Below, piece after piece: positions 1-5,399 of a DNA stretch of 5,399 nucleotides. The stretch spans positions 1 through 5,399 of the forward strand of contig CATMVR010000406.1 in the NCBI GenBank assembly GCA_950075905.1, read 5' to 3'. Under the pieces are notes generated by a model. It was not told where the DNA came from. It searched no databases and was given only the letters and a program-made list of their open reading frames with translations. This DNA comes from an uncultured Persicitalea sp. GTDB lineage: Bacteria; Bacteroidota; Bacteroidia; Cytophagales; Spirosomataceae. Positions within the stretch are counted from its first letter, which is position 1. The number at the start of each line of letters is the position of its first letter. Both the position numbers and the translations under genes were made by a program.

Positions 1-1607
1 TGTCTGGTGGTTTGCACGGGGTAGGTGTGTCGTGTGTGAATGCCCTGTCGATAGATTTGAGAGCAGAAGTGCACCGCGAAGGTAAAGTTTTTGAGCAGGA
101 GTACCAGAAAGGCTTTCCAATGTACCCCGTACGGGTCATTGGAGACTCCAAGAAGACGGGAACTAGCATCCATTTCAAACCGGATGATACCATCTTCACC
201 GTTACCGAATTCAAGTACGAAACAGTGGCCTCGCGTCTGCGGGAGCTTTCATTTCTGAATAAGGGACTTCGTTTGACACTGACCGACACGCGCGAGTTGG
301 ACGAAGAAGAAAAACCGAAATACGAAGAGTTTTTCTCGGAAGGCGGACTGATCGAATTTGTCACTTATCTGGACAATACGCGTCAGCCGTTGATCCCGGC
401 GCCCATTTACATCGAAAGCGACAAAGGGCTAATGCCGGTGGAAGTATCGATGATGTACAATACTTCGTACAGCGAGAACGTCATTTCCTACGTCAACAAT
501 ATCAATACCATTGAAGGGGGAACTCACGTATCGGGTTTCCGGGCGGCCCTTACCCGTACTTTGAAAAGCTACGCCGACAAATCGGGTATTCTGGCCAAAG
601 AAAAACTGGAAGTGAGCGGGGACGATTTTCGCGAAGGACTGACGGCTGTAATATCCGTAAAGGTGCAGGAGCCGCAGTTTGAGGGCCAAACAAAAACCAA
701 GCTTGGCAACTCCGACGTAGCCGGGGCGGTAAGTCAGGTGGTGTCTGAGATGCTGGAAGTCTACCTTGATGAGCATCCCAAGGAAGCCCGCATGATTGTA
801 GACAAGGTGATTCTGGCCGCCAAGGCCCGTATCGCCGCGCGTAAAGCCCGCGAGATGGTACAGCGCAAGAACATCCTCACCGGCACTGGCCTGCCCGGAA
901 AGCTGGCCGACTGCTCTGAGACAGACCCCGAGCAGTGCGAGTTGTACCTGGTAGAGGGAGACTCGGCTGGTGGTACCGCCAAGCAGGGCCGCAACCGGGC
1001 CTTTCAGGCAATTCTGCCGCTACGGGGTAAGATCCTGAACGTTGAGAAAGCCCAGGAGTACCGTATCTACGAAAACGAGGAAATCAAGAACATGTTCACG
1101 GCTATGGGCGTGCAGATTGGTAAGGAAGGTGACGAACGGGCATTGAATATCGATAAACTCCGCTACCATAAGATCATCATCATGACGGATGCTGATATTG
1201 ACGGTAGCCACATTCGTACCCTGATCCTGACTTTCTTTTTCCGGTACATGAAAGTGCTCATAGAGAATGGATATATCTACATCGCGCAACCCCCTCTCTA
1301 CCTGATCAAAAAAGGTAAAGAGGAGCGGTACTGCTGGACCGAAGCGCAACGCGAAGTAGCTGTACGTGAAATAGGGGCAGGACGCGAGGAATCCGTGAAT
1401 ATTCAGCGGTATAAAGGTCTTGGTGAAATGAACGCCGAACAGCTTTGGCAGACTACCATGAACCCCGAGTTTCGCAGTCTGAAGCAGGTCAGCATTGAAT
1501 CGGCCGCCGAAGCCGATCACCTGTTCTCGATGCTAATGGGCGACGAAGTAGCTCCCCGCCGGGAATTTATCGAAAAAAATGCTAAGTACGCCCGGGTGGA
1601 TGTATAA
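1..1607 (+). CDS. gyrB: DNA gyrase subunit B, 5'-truncated by the window edge
   Basis: GyrB is the ATPase subunit of DNA gyrase, which with GyrA introduces negative supercoils into DNA in the cytoplasm. The reading frame is open from base 3 (first full codon Ser); about 534 residues are visible. By alignment from memory with E. coli GyrB about 110 N-terminal residues are missing, including the catalytic Glu and the first ATP-binding motif. Visible in order: the ATP-lid motif SGGLHGVGVS (residues 1-10), the GHKL G2 box GTSIHF (53-58), the QTK loop (229-231) whose Lys contacts the ATP gamma-phosphate, the TOPRIM motif EGDSAGG with its metal-binding Glu at 318, the TOPRIM Asp triad in DADIDGSH (Asp 396, 398, 400), and the C-terminal motif QRYKGLGEMN. 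The protein ends RREFIEKNAKYARVDV and lacks the long TOPRIM-region insertion of enterobacterial GyrB, giving an expected full length near 645 residues. ParE is the main alternative; the motif wording and C-terminus favour GyrB. A strong terminator follows 32 bp after the stop. Confidence 0.96.
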   Translation, partial: SGGLHGVGVSCVNALSIDLRAEVHREGKVFEQEYQKGFPMYPVRVIGDSKKTGTSIHFKPDDTIFTVTEFKYETVASRLRELSFLNKGLRLTLTDTRELDEEEKPKYEEFFSEGGLIEFVTYLDNTRQPLIPAPIYIESDKGLMPVEVSMMYNTSYSENVISYVNNINTIEGGTHVSGFRAALTRTLKSYADKSGILAKEKLEVSGDDFREGLTAVISVKVQEPQFEGQTKTKLGNSDVAGAVSQVVSEMLEVYLDEHPKEARMIVDKVILAAKARIAARKAREMVQRKNILTGTGLPGKLADCSETDPEQCELYLVEGDSAGGTAKQGRNRAFQAILPLRGKILNVEKAQEYRIYENEEIKNMFTAMGVQIGKEGDERALNIDKLRYHKIIIMTDADIDGSHIRTLILTFFFRYMKVLIENGYIYIAQPPLYLIKKGKEERYCWTEAQREVAVREIGAGREESVNIQRYKGLGEMNAEQLWQTTMNPEFRSLKQVSIESAAEADHLFSMLMGDEVAPRREFIEKNAKYARVDV

Positions 1608-1639
1608 CAGTCAACAAAGCATACCAGTTTGAAAAAAGC

Positions 1640-1678
1640 CGCATGACTGACTATTTTTGGTCAGTCATGCGTTTTTTT
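1640..1678 (+). terminator. Rho-independent terminator of gyrB
   Basis: A perfect 12 bp stem (1640-1651 paired with 1660-1671, left arm CGCATGACTGAC) encloses an 8-base loop TATTTTTG and is followed directly by seven T residues (1672-1678). An A-run (1632-1637) precedes the stem, so the structure could also act on the minus strand. It lies 32 bp after the gyrB stop codon and separates gyrB from ppk1 as transcription units. Confidence 0.93.
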
Positions 1679-1789
1679 AAGGTAGCATGATAGCTTGAGT
1701 GCCTTTTTAATACGAACCGCCTGTGTTCTCAAATTATCCTTAAAGTTTTTGAATTATGCCCTCTTGCGGGGGTTAAATAAATATCAGCC
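1679..1789 (+). other. ppk1 leader region with a small hairpin
   Basis: This 111 bp stretch lies between the gyrB terminator and the first possible ppk1 start. Because of the terminator, the ppk1 promoter should be here or slightly further downstream, but I find no clean match to the Bacteroidota -7 element TAnnTTTG with a -33 TTG at the right distance. The only structure seen is a 5 bp stem (CCCTC at 1759-1763 with GGGGG at 1768-1772, one G-U pair, loop TTGC) ending 17 bp before the ATG at 1790. No open frame here resembles a gene, and no riboswitch-like fold is evident. Confidence 0.4.
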
Positions 1790-4078
1790 ATGCCAAACGA
1801 TCCTAACCTATTGCCAAGCAATGAGAAAAAAAGTCGGTTGTCGAATTTGCTTTCTTTTTTTAACGATAAAAATGAAAAAATGGAAGAAGGGAAATTTATG
1901 CGTACAAGCGATAAAGTCAGTGAACTCATCGATCAAAGTCAATTCATTAGCCGGGATTTAAGCTGGTTGAAATTCAATGAGCGGGTACTGGATCAAGCCC
2001 AGGATTCCAAAAGGAACCTCTTTGATCGCTTGAAGTTTCTGGCCATCACTTCTTCCAATCTTGACGAGTTTTTTTCGATTCGGGTTGGTAGCTTGTACAA
2101 CTACCTCGACTACGGAAAAGAACGGATAGATTATTCAGGACTACGAGAAGTACCCTTTCGTAAAACGCTGATGCGGGCCCTGCAGCAGTATGTGTCTTCA
2201 CAAAACCAATGCTTCAAAGACGAGTTGTTGCCCCTTTTCAAGGAGCATCGTTGCCGTTTGGCCAACATGTCTGATCTAACTGATAAGGAGCGACAGAAGA
2301 TTTCCGAGTACTTTGACCGGACTATCTATCCGATGCTGACGCCGATGCTGTACGATTATACGCACGTTTTTCCGGTACTGCTGGCTAAGGTGCTGATATT
2401 GGGTGTAATAACACAGACTACGGGAACAACAAGCGAAGAAGATCGAAAACTTTCCTTCGTGCAGCTGCCGCTCAACCTTCCTCGTTTTTATGTAATCGAG
2501 CGGGATCAGGAAATACTTTTTCTCCCCATTGAGCATATCGTAAGGGCATTTATTAAAAAGCTCTATCGAAACGTGGATATCGTTTCAACCAGCCTATTTA
2601 GAATCATCCGTAATGGTGATTTTTCCCTGGAAGAAAACGACGACATGGAGGTAGATTTTATCGACGAAATAAAACAGAAAATAAAAAACCGGCGGTTGGG
2701 ACGCGTGGTAAAAGTAGAAGTAGAATCTGATGTGGATGAAGATCTGCTGAGCCTGCTGAAAAAGCGTTGGGAAATAGACGATTACAATGTGTACCGGGCC
2801 GAGGGACTGCTGGATTATACCTGTTTGTGGCAATTGATCAGGCACAGTGAGTTCAAAGATCAGATACCGCCCCTGCATTCACCAGTACCGCCACTTAGTC
2901 TGGGAAAGGAACGCATCACCGATATTTTTGAAGTGATCCGTGAGCGGGATGTCCTGCTTCATCACCCCTACAATAACTTCGAACCGGTGTTGCAGCTACT
3001 CGAACAGGCCGCCGAAGATCCGAATGTCCTATCCATAAAGCTTACGATTTATCGACTAGCCAAAAACTCCCGGATTACGGAAGCACTGCTTACCGCCGCA
3101 GAAAACGGAAAGCACGTGGCCGTACTATTCGAAGTTAAAGCCCGCTTTGACGAAGAGAATAATATCCGGGAAGCACAAAGGTTGCAAAAAGCTGGCTGCT
3201 TTGTGATATATGGCATTGGTTTACTAAAAACCCATACTAAGTTACTGCTGATCGTCCGCAACGAAGGTGATAAGGTAGTACGTTATTCGCACCTGTCGAG
3301 TGGCAACTATAATGAAGATACCGCTCGTCTATATACGGACATTGGGTTGCTCACTACAAACGAGGAGTATACCCACGATATATCCGAATTTTTCAATGTT
3401 ATTACTGGCCATTCGCTGCCGAGTGACTATCGGAATCTGATCACGGCTCCGCGGCAAATGCGGGAAAGGCTCATTGAAATGATCAGAAATGAGGCAAAAA
3501 ATGCCAAGAAAGGGCTTGTTAGCGGTATCTGCATCAAAATCAACTCCCTGGAAGACAGGTCAGTTATCGAAGCCTTGTACGATGCATCACAGGCGGGCGT
3601 ACCAATTGAGTTGATCGTGCGGGGAATCTGCTGTCTGCGTCCTGGCCGTAAAGGATTAAGTGAAAATATCCGCGTACGTTCTATTGTTGGTAATTTTCTG
3701 GAACATTCCCGTATATTTTATTTCCATAATCAGGGCGATCCGTTGGTGTACGGCGGTAGTGCCGATGTGATGGTGCGGAGCTTTGACCGTCGCATCGAAT
3801 CGCTATTTATTCTTGTTAACGAACAGGTAAGACAGGAAACTATCATGATGTTGGACTACAATCTTCGTGATAATGTTAATTCATACGAATTGAAGGAGGA
3901 CGGTAGCTACGTGAAATGTAAGATAAAACCGGGTGAAGAACCGTTTGACATTCATAAAGAGTTTTTTGAAGTAAAAATTGAAGATGTCAATAAAGCCATA
4001 TTGTTCGTCAAGCAAGATAGTGAGCTAATAGAAGAGCACGCAGAAACAAACAATGTTGATGATTCGGTGGATGAATAA
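1790..4078 (+). CDS. ppk1: Polyphosphate kinase 1 (PPK1)
   Basis: PPK1 reversibly transfers the ATP gamma-phosphate onto a growing inorganic polyphosphate chain through a phosphohistidine intermediate; it is often membrane-associated. The 762-residue product shows the N domain (about 47-152, with RDLSWLKFNERVL and ATP-contacting Asn90 in SSNLDEFF), the head domain (about 153-368), and two phospholipase-D-like domains C1 and C2 (about 369-735). Catalytic residues are intact: His482 in KTHTK matches autophosphorylated E. coli His435, His639 in FLEHSR matches His592 with identical spacing of 157, and Arg422 (YRLAK) and Arg452 (KARFDE) match magnesium/phosphate-binding Arg375 and Arg405. Compared with the 688-residue E. 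coli enzyme it has about 45 extra N-terminal residues and a 27-residue acidic tail. The start is uncertain: ATG 1790 lacks a Shine-Dalgarno sequence, whereas in-frame ATG 1898 follows purine-rich GAAGAAGGG and would give 726 residues that keep the whole conserved region. ATG 1880 is also possible. The gene is probably monocistronic, with hairpins on both sides. Confidence 0.96.
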   Translation: MPNDPNLLPSNEKKSRLSNLLSFFNDKNEKMEEGKFMRTSDKVSELIDQSQFISRDLSWLKFNERVLDQAQDSKRNLFDRLKFLAITSSNLDEFFSIRVGSLYNYLDYGKERIDYSGLREVPFRKTLMRALQQYVSSQNQCFKDELLPLFKEHRCRLANMSDLTDKERQKISEYFDRTIYPMLTPMLYDYTHVFPVLLAKVLILGVITQTTGTTSEEDRKLSFVQLPLNLPRFYVIERDQEILFLPIEHIVRAFIKKLYRNVDIVSTSLFRIIRNGDFSLEENDDMEVDFIDEIKQKIKNRRLGRVVKVEVESDVDEDLLSLLKKRWEIDDYNVYRAEGLLDYTCLWQLIRHSEFKDQIPPLHSPVPPLSLGKERITDIFEVIRERDVLLHHPYNNFEPVLQLLEQAAEDPNVLSIKLTIYRLAKNSRITEALLTAAENGKHVAVLFEVKARFDEENNIREAQRLQKAGCFVIYGIGLLKTHTKLLLIVRNEGDKVVRYSHLSSGNYNEDTARLYTDIGLLTTNEEYTHDISEFFNVITGHSLPSDYRNLITAPRQMRERLIEMIRNEAKNAKKGLVSGICIKINSLEDRSVIEALYDASQAGVPIELIVRGICCLRPGRKGLSENIRVRSIVGNFLEHSRIFYFHNQGDPLVYGGSADVMVRSFDRRIESLFILVNEQVRQETIMMLDYNLRDNVNSYELKEDGSYVKCKIKPGEEPFDIHKEFFEVKIEDVNKAILFVKQDSELIEEHAETNNVDDSVDE

Positions 4079-4088
4079 ACAAGTAGGT

Positions 4089-4122
4089 AAGAACCTTCTG
4101 CACTAGTATGCAGAAGGCTCTT
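4089..4122 (+). terminator. Hairpin between convergent genes, probable terminator
   Basis: A near-perfect stem pairs 4089-4102 with 4109-4122 (13 of 14 pairs, one A/C mismatch at 4093/4118; core CCTTCTGCA with TGCAGAAGG) around a six-base loop CTAGTA. It begins 11 bp after the ppk1 stop and ends 22 bp before the stop of the minus-strand gene. The downstream T-run is weak on the plus strand (TTATTGT) and there is no clear T-run on the minus strand, so termination on either strand is inferred from position and stem strength. Confidence 0.7.
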
Positions 4123-4143
4123 ATTGTATGTCAAGTAGTAGTG

Positions 4144-4488
4144 TTACACACTTTCTGATGCGTCCTTCTGCCGGAAAGAATTGATCCGATTTAAGGTGGG
4201 ACGCGCTTTACTCTTTGAGTACCATTGCAGCATCTCCTGAAAATAACTTTGCGGAGGATTACCCATATTGTCGATATCGATCTTTACCTTGATGTAATGA
4301 ACATTCCCGGTATACTCCACTTTAAAGCATTCGGGATCAGGATTTGGAGGGACAATTTCAAAAAGGTAAGCCGGATACGTTCCTTTTAGAATCAGTACTG
4401 AATCTTTTTTGGCATCCGGAACGGAGGCGATCATCCACCGGGCAAGTTTATTGCTCGGGTTACGGACAACGACTGTGGTTGTGTTCAT
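4144..4488 (-). CDS. Small hypothetical protein, 114 residues
   Basis: I do not recognise this family. The predicted protein starts MNTTTVVVRNPSNKLARWMI and is soluble-looking: no signal peptide, no membrane segment, one Cys in PDPECF. An N-terminal strand-rich half (TTVVVRNP, DSVLILKG, AYLFEIVP, CFKVEYTG, HYIKVKIDID) is followed by a Pro/Gly linker, a short helix-like piece (SYFQEMLQWYSKS) and a basic, polar tail ending KDASESV. This looks like a small beta-rich domain, which is inference only. The frame extends upstream to an ATG at 4593, but that extra 35-residue piece is translated AT-rich intergenic DNA, overlaps a candidate -7 box and reaches the start region of the divergent gene; ATG 4488 is therefore preferred. 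The start lacks a Shine-Dalgarno sequence. The balanced amino acid composition and the intergenic gaps that fit this frame argue for a real gene. It converges on ppk1 and diverges from the nif3-like gene, so context gives no functional clue. Confidence 0.75.
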   Translation of the reverse strand: MNTTTVVVRNPSNKLARWMIASVPDAKKDSVLILKGTYPAYLFEIVPPNPDPECFKVEYTGNVHYIKVKIDIDNMGNPPQSYFQEMLQWYSKSKARPTLNRINSFRQKDASESV

Positions 4489-4602
4489 AGGAATTAAAGG
4501 TCTGTAAGTGTGTGTATGTTCTACCAAATATATCAAAAAAAAATCAATCTTAAAATCTAAGTATGTAAACGTTAATATATAATGGAATTGCATAATAAAT
4601 CG
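4489..4602. other. Divergent AT-rich intergenic region
   Basis: This 114 bp gap separates the start codons of the small minus-strand gene and the nif3-like gene and must hold both promoters unless they are transcribed from elsewhere. It is far more AT-rich than its flanks. Besides the minus-strand TATATTTG box and the adjacent nine-base A/T run, it contains a TAATATATAATG stretch (4573-4584) that resembles a generic -10 sequence for the plus strand. That stretch overlaps the alternative ATG 4582, so it would only make sense as a promoter if translation starts at 4603, and the leader would then be very short. There is no plus-strand match to TAnnTTTG. Confidence 0.5.
4525..4552 (-). promoter_or_regulatory. 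Candidate Bacteroidota-type promoter for the small minus-strand gene
   Basis: Read on the minus strand, TATATTTG (4532 down to 4525) matches the Bacteroidota -7 consensus TAnnTTTG exactly. A run of nine T residues lies just upstream (4543-4535). No clean -33 TTG sits 19-21 bases upstream; the bases there read ATTTTAAG, so the -33 element is weak or absent. The box would give a leader of about 30 bases before ATG 4488, which supports that start over ATG 4593. Confidence 0.45.
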
Positions 4603-5399
4603 ATGCCAGCTATCAAAGAATTAATGCAGTACCTTGAAACGCTTGCCCCGGTGGCTTACCAGGAAAGCTACGATAACTCGGGTTTGCTTGTTGGAGAGGC
4701 GGAAACCGAAATAAAAGGCGTGCTGCTTAGCCTGGATTGTACCGAAGCAGTAGTGGAGGAGGCCATCCAGAAAGGGTGCAATGTCATCGTGGCGCATCAT
4801 CCCATCATATTCAAAGGCCTGAAGAAACTCAACGGCACCAGCTACATAGAGCGTACTGTTATCAAGGCTATTCAAAATCATATTTCTATATATGCGATCC
4901 ACACCAATCTGGATCATGTGTCGCTGGGCGTCAATGGGATGATTGCCCAACGTCTCGGGCTTAGTCAGGTCAGAATACTAGCTCCCAAACGGGAAACTCT
5001 TATGAAACTGACCTTTTTTGTGCCAACAGACAATGCCGAAGAAGTTTTGGAGAGCCTGTATGCCGTTGGAGCAGGACATATTGGTAATTACTCACATTGT
5101 AGTTTTCTGACCACGGGAGTGGGTACTTTTAAGCCCAACGAGGGGGCCAATCCTTATCTGGGCGAAAAGCATAAACTTGAACGAGTAACGGAACAACGGG
5201 TTGAAGTTATATTTCCGGTATTTCTGGAACGTAAGGTTATGCAAGCCCTCCGCACTTCACACCCCTACGAAGAAGTGGCCTACTATCTCACTAGTATGTC
5301 TAACGAAAACCAGGAAGTAGGAGCAGGGGCTATCGGGGAGCTGGAGACACCCATGGATATCGCAGATTTTCTTACTCATCTCAAAACCTCTATGCAAAC
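4603..5399 (+). CDS. Nif3/YbgI-family (DUF34) dinuclear metal-centre protein, 3'-truncated
   Basis: Members of this family form toroidal hexamers with a two-metal site; the physiological reaction is not settled (a GTP cyclohydrolase I type 2-like name is often used). The frame is open to the right edge, showing 265 complete residues of an expected 365 or so. Evidence: N-terminal IKELMQYLETLAPVAYQESY followed by DNSGLLVGE, the metal-binding pair His65-His66 in VAHHPIIFKG, and HTNLDH (100-105), whose Asp104 matches the ligand Asp101 of E. coli YbgI. Residues from about 133 to 230 form the insertion found in longer members such as Bacillus YqfO and related to PII/CutA domains (KLTFFVPTDNAEEVLESLY to HPYEEVAYYL). 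The chain then returns to the Nif3 fold with GAGAIGELE. The remaining His and Glu ligands lie beyond the window. ATG 4603 fits the usual family N-terminus; in-frame ATG 4582 would add seven residues (MELHNKS), and a stop at 4573 bars anything longer. Confidence 0.93.
   Translation, partial: MPAIKELMQYLETLAPVAYQESYDNSGLLVGEAETEIKGVLLSLDCTEAVVEEAIQKGCNVIVAHHPIIFKGLKKLNGTSYIERTVIKAIQNHISIYAIHTNLDHVSLGVNGMIAQRLGLSQVRILAPKRETLMKLTFFVPTDNAEEVLESLYAVGAGHIGNYSHCSFLTTGVGTFKPNEGANPYLGEKHKLERVTEQRVEVIFPVFLERKVMQALRTSHPYEEVAYYLTSMSNENQEVGAGAIGELETPMDIADFLTHLKTSMQ

Noticed and set aside
1020..1520. A 166-residue minus-strand open frame inside gyrB
   Set aside because: It is antisense to the highly conserved TOPRIM-coding part of gyrB and shows no recognisable domain; it is a by-product of gyrB codon use.
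1695..1961. An 88-residue plus-strand open frame across the gyrB-ppk1 gap
   Set aside because: It overlaps the start of ppk1 in another frame, has no family resemblance and is composed largely of leader sequence.
4504..4518. Short GT repeat (GTGTGTGT) in the leader of the minus-strand gene
   Set aside because: It is only four dinucleotide units, too short to suggest phase variation.
4489..4593. A 35-residue N-terminal extension of the minus-strand small gene starting at ATG 4593
   Set aside because: It is AT-rich intergenic DNA in translation (FHYILTFTYLDFKIDFFLIY), crosses the TATATTTG box and the T-run, and overlaps the alternative start of the divergent gene.
4621..4950. A 109-residue minus-strand open frame opposite the nif3-like gene
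   Set aside because: The plus strand here encodes the conserved Nif3 N-terminal half with its metal-binding motifs, so the antisense frame is a shadow.
1..5399. A mobile element, CRISPR array, defence system or other novel multi-gene system
   Set aside because: No transposase, integrase, repeat array, terminal inverted repeats or tRNA-like sequence is visible. The genes are housekeeping genes in separate transcription units.

Overview
The window is ordinary core-genome sequence from a member of the Bacteroidota, most likely a Cytophagales-type bacterium. This rests on protein flavour (the SCVNALS form of GyrB, a GyrB without the roughly 170-residue insertion found in enterobacteria, and the PII/CutA-like insertion in Nif3), on start codons without a clear Shine-Dalgarno sequence, and on a Bacteroidota-type -7 box (TATATTTG) ahead of one gene. 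No database search was possible, so the genus is not claimed.

Layout from left to right: (1) the 3' four-fifths of gyrB, cut by the left edge, on +; (2) a strong rho-independent terminator just after it; (3) a leader of about 110 bp with one small hairpin and no convincing promoter; (4) a complete polyphosphate kinase gene (ppk1) on +, with all key catalytic residues and a non-conserved N-terminal extension that leaves the start codon open; (5) a 65 bp convergent gap whose hairpin could end transcription from both sides; (6) a small gene on - for a 114-residue protein of unknown function; (7) a 114 bp divergent intergenic region with a candidate promoter for the small gene; (8) the 5' part of a Nif3/YbgI/DUF34-family gene on +, cut by the right edge.

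The genes look like four separate transcription units rather than a pathway: DNA supercoiling (GyrB), polyphosphate synthesis (PPK1), an unknown small protein, and a dinuclear-metal protein of uncertain cellular role. I see no mobile element, CRISPR array, tRNA, rRNA or defence system. The least explained item is the small minus-strand gene.
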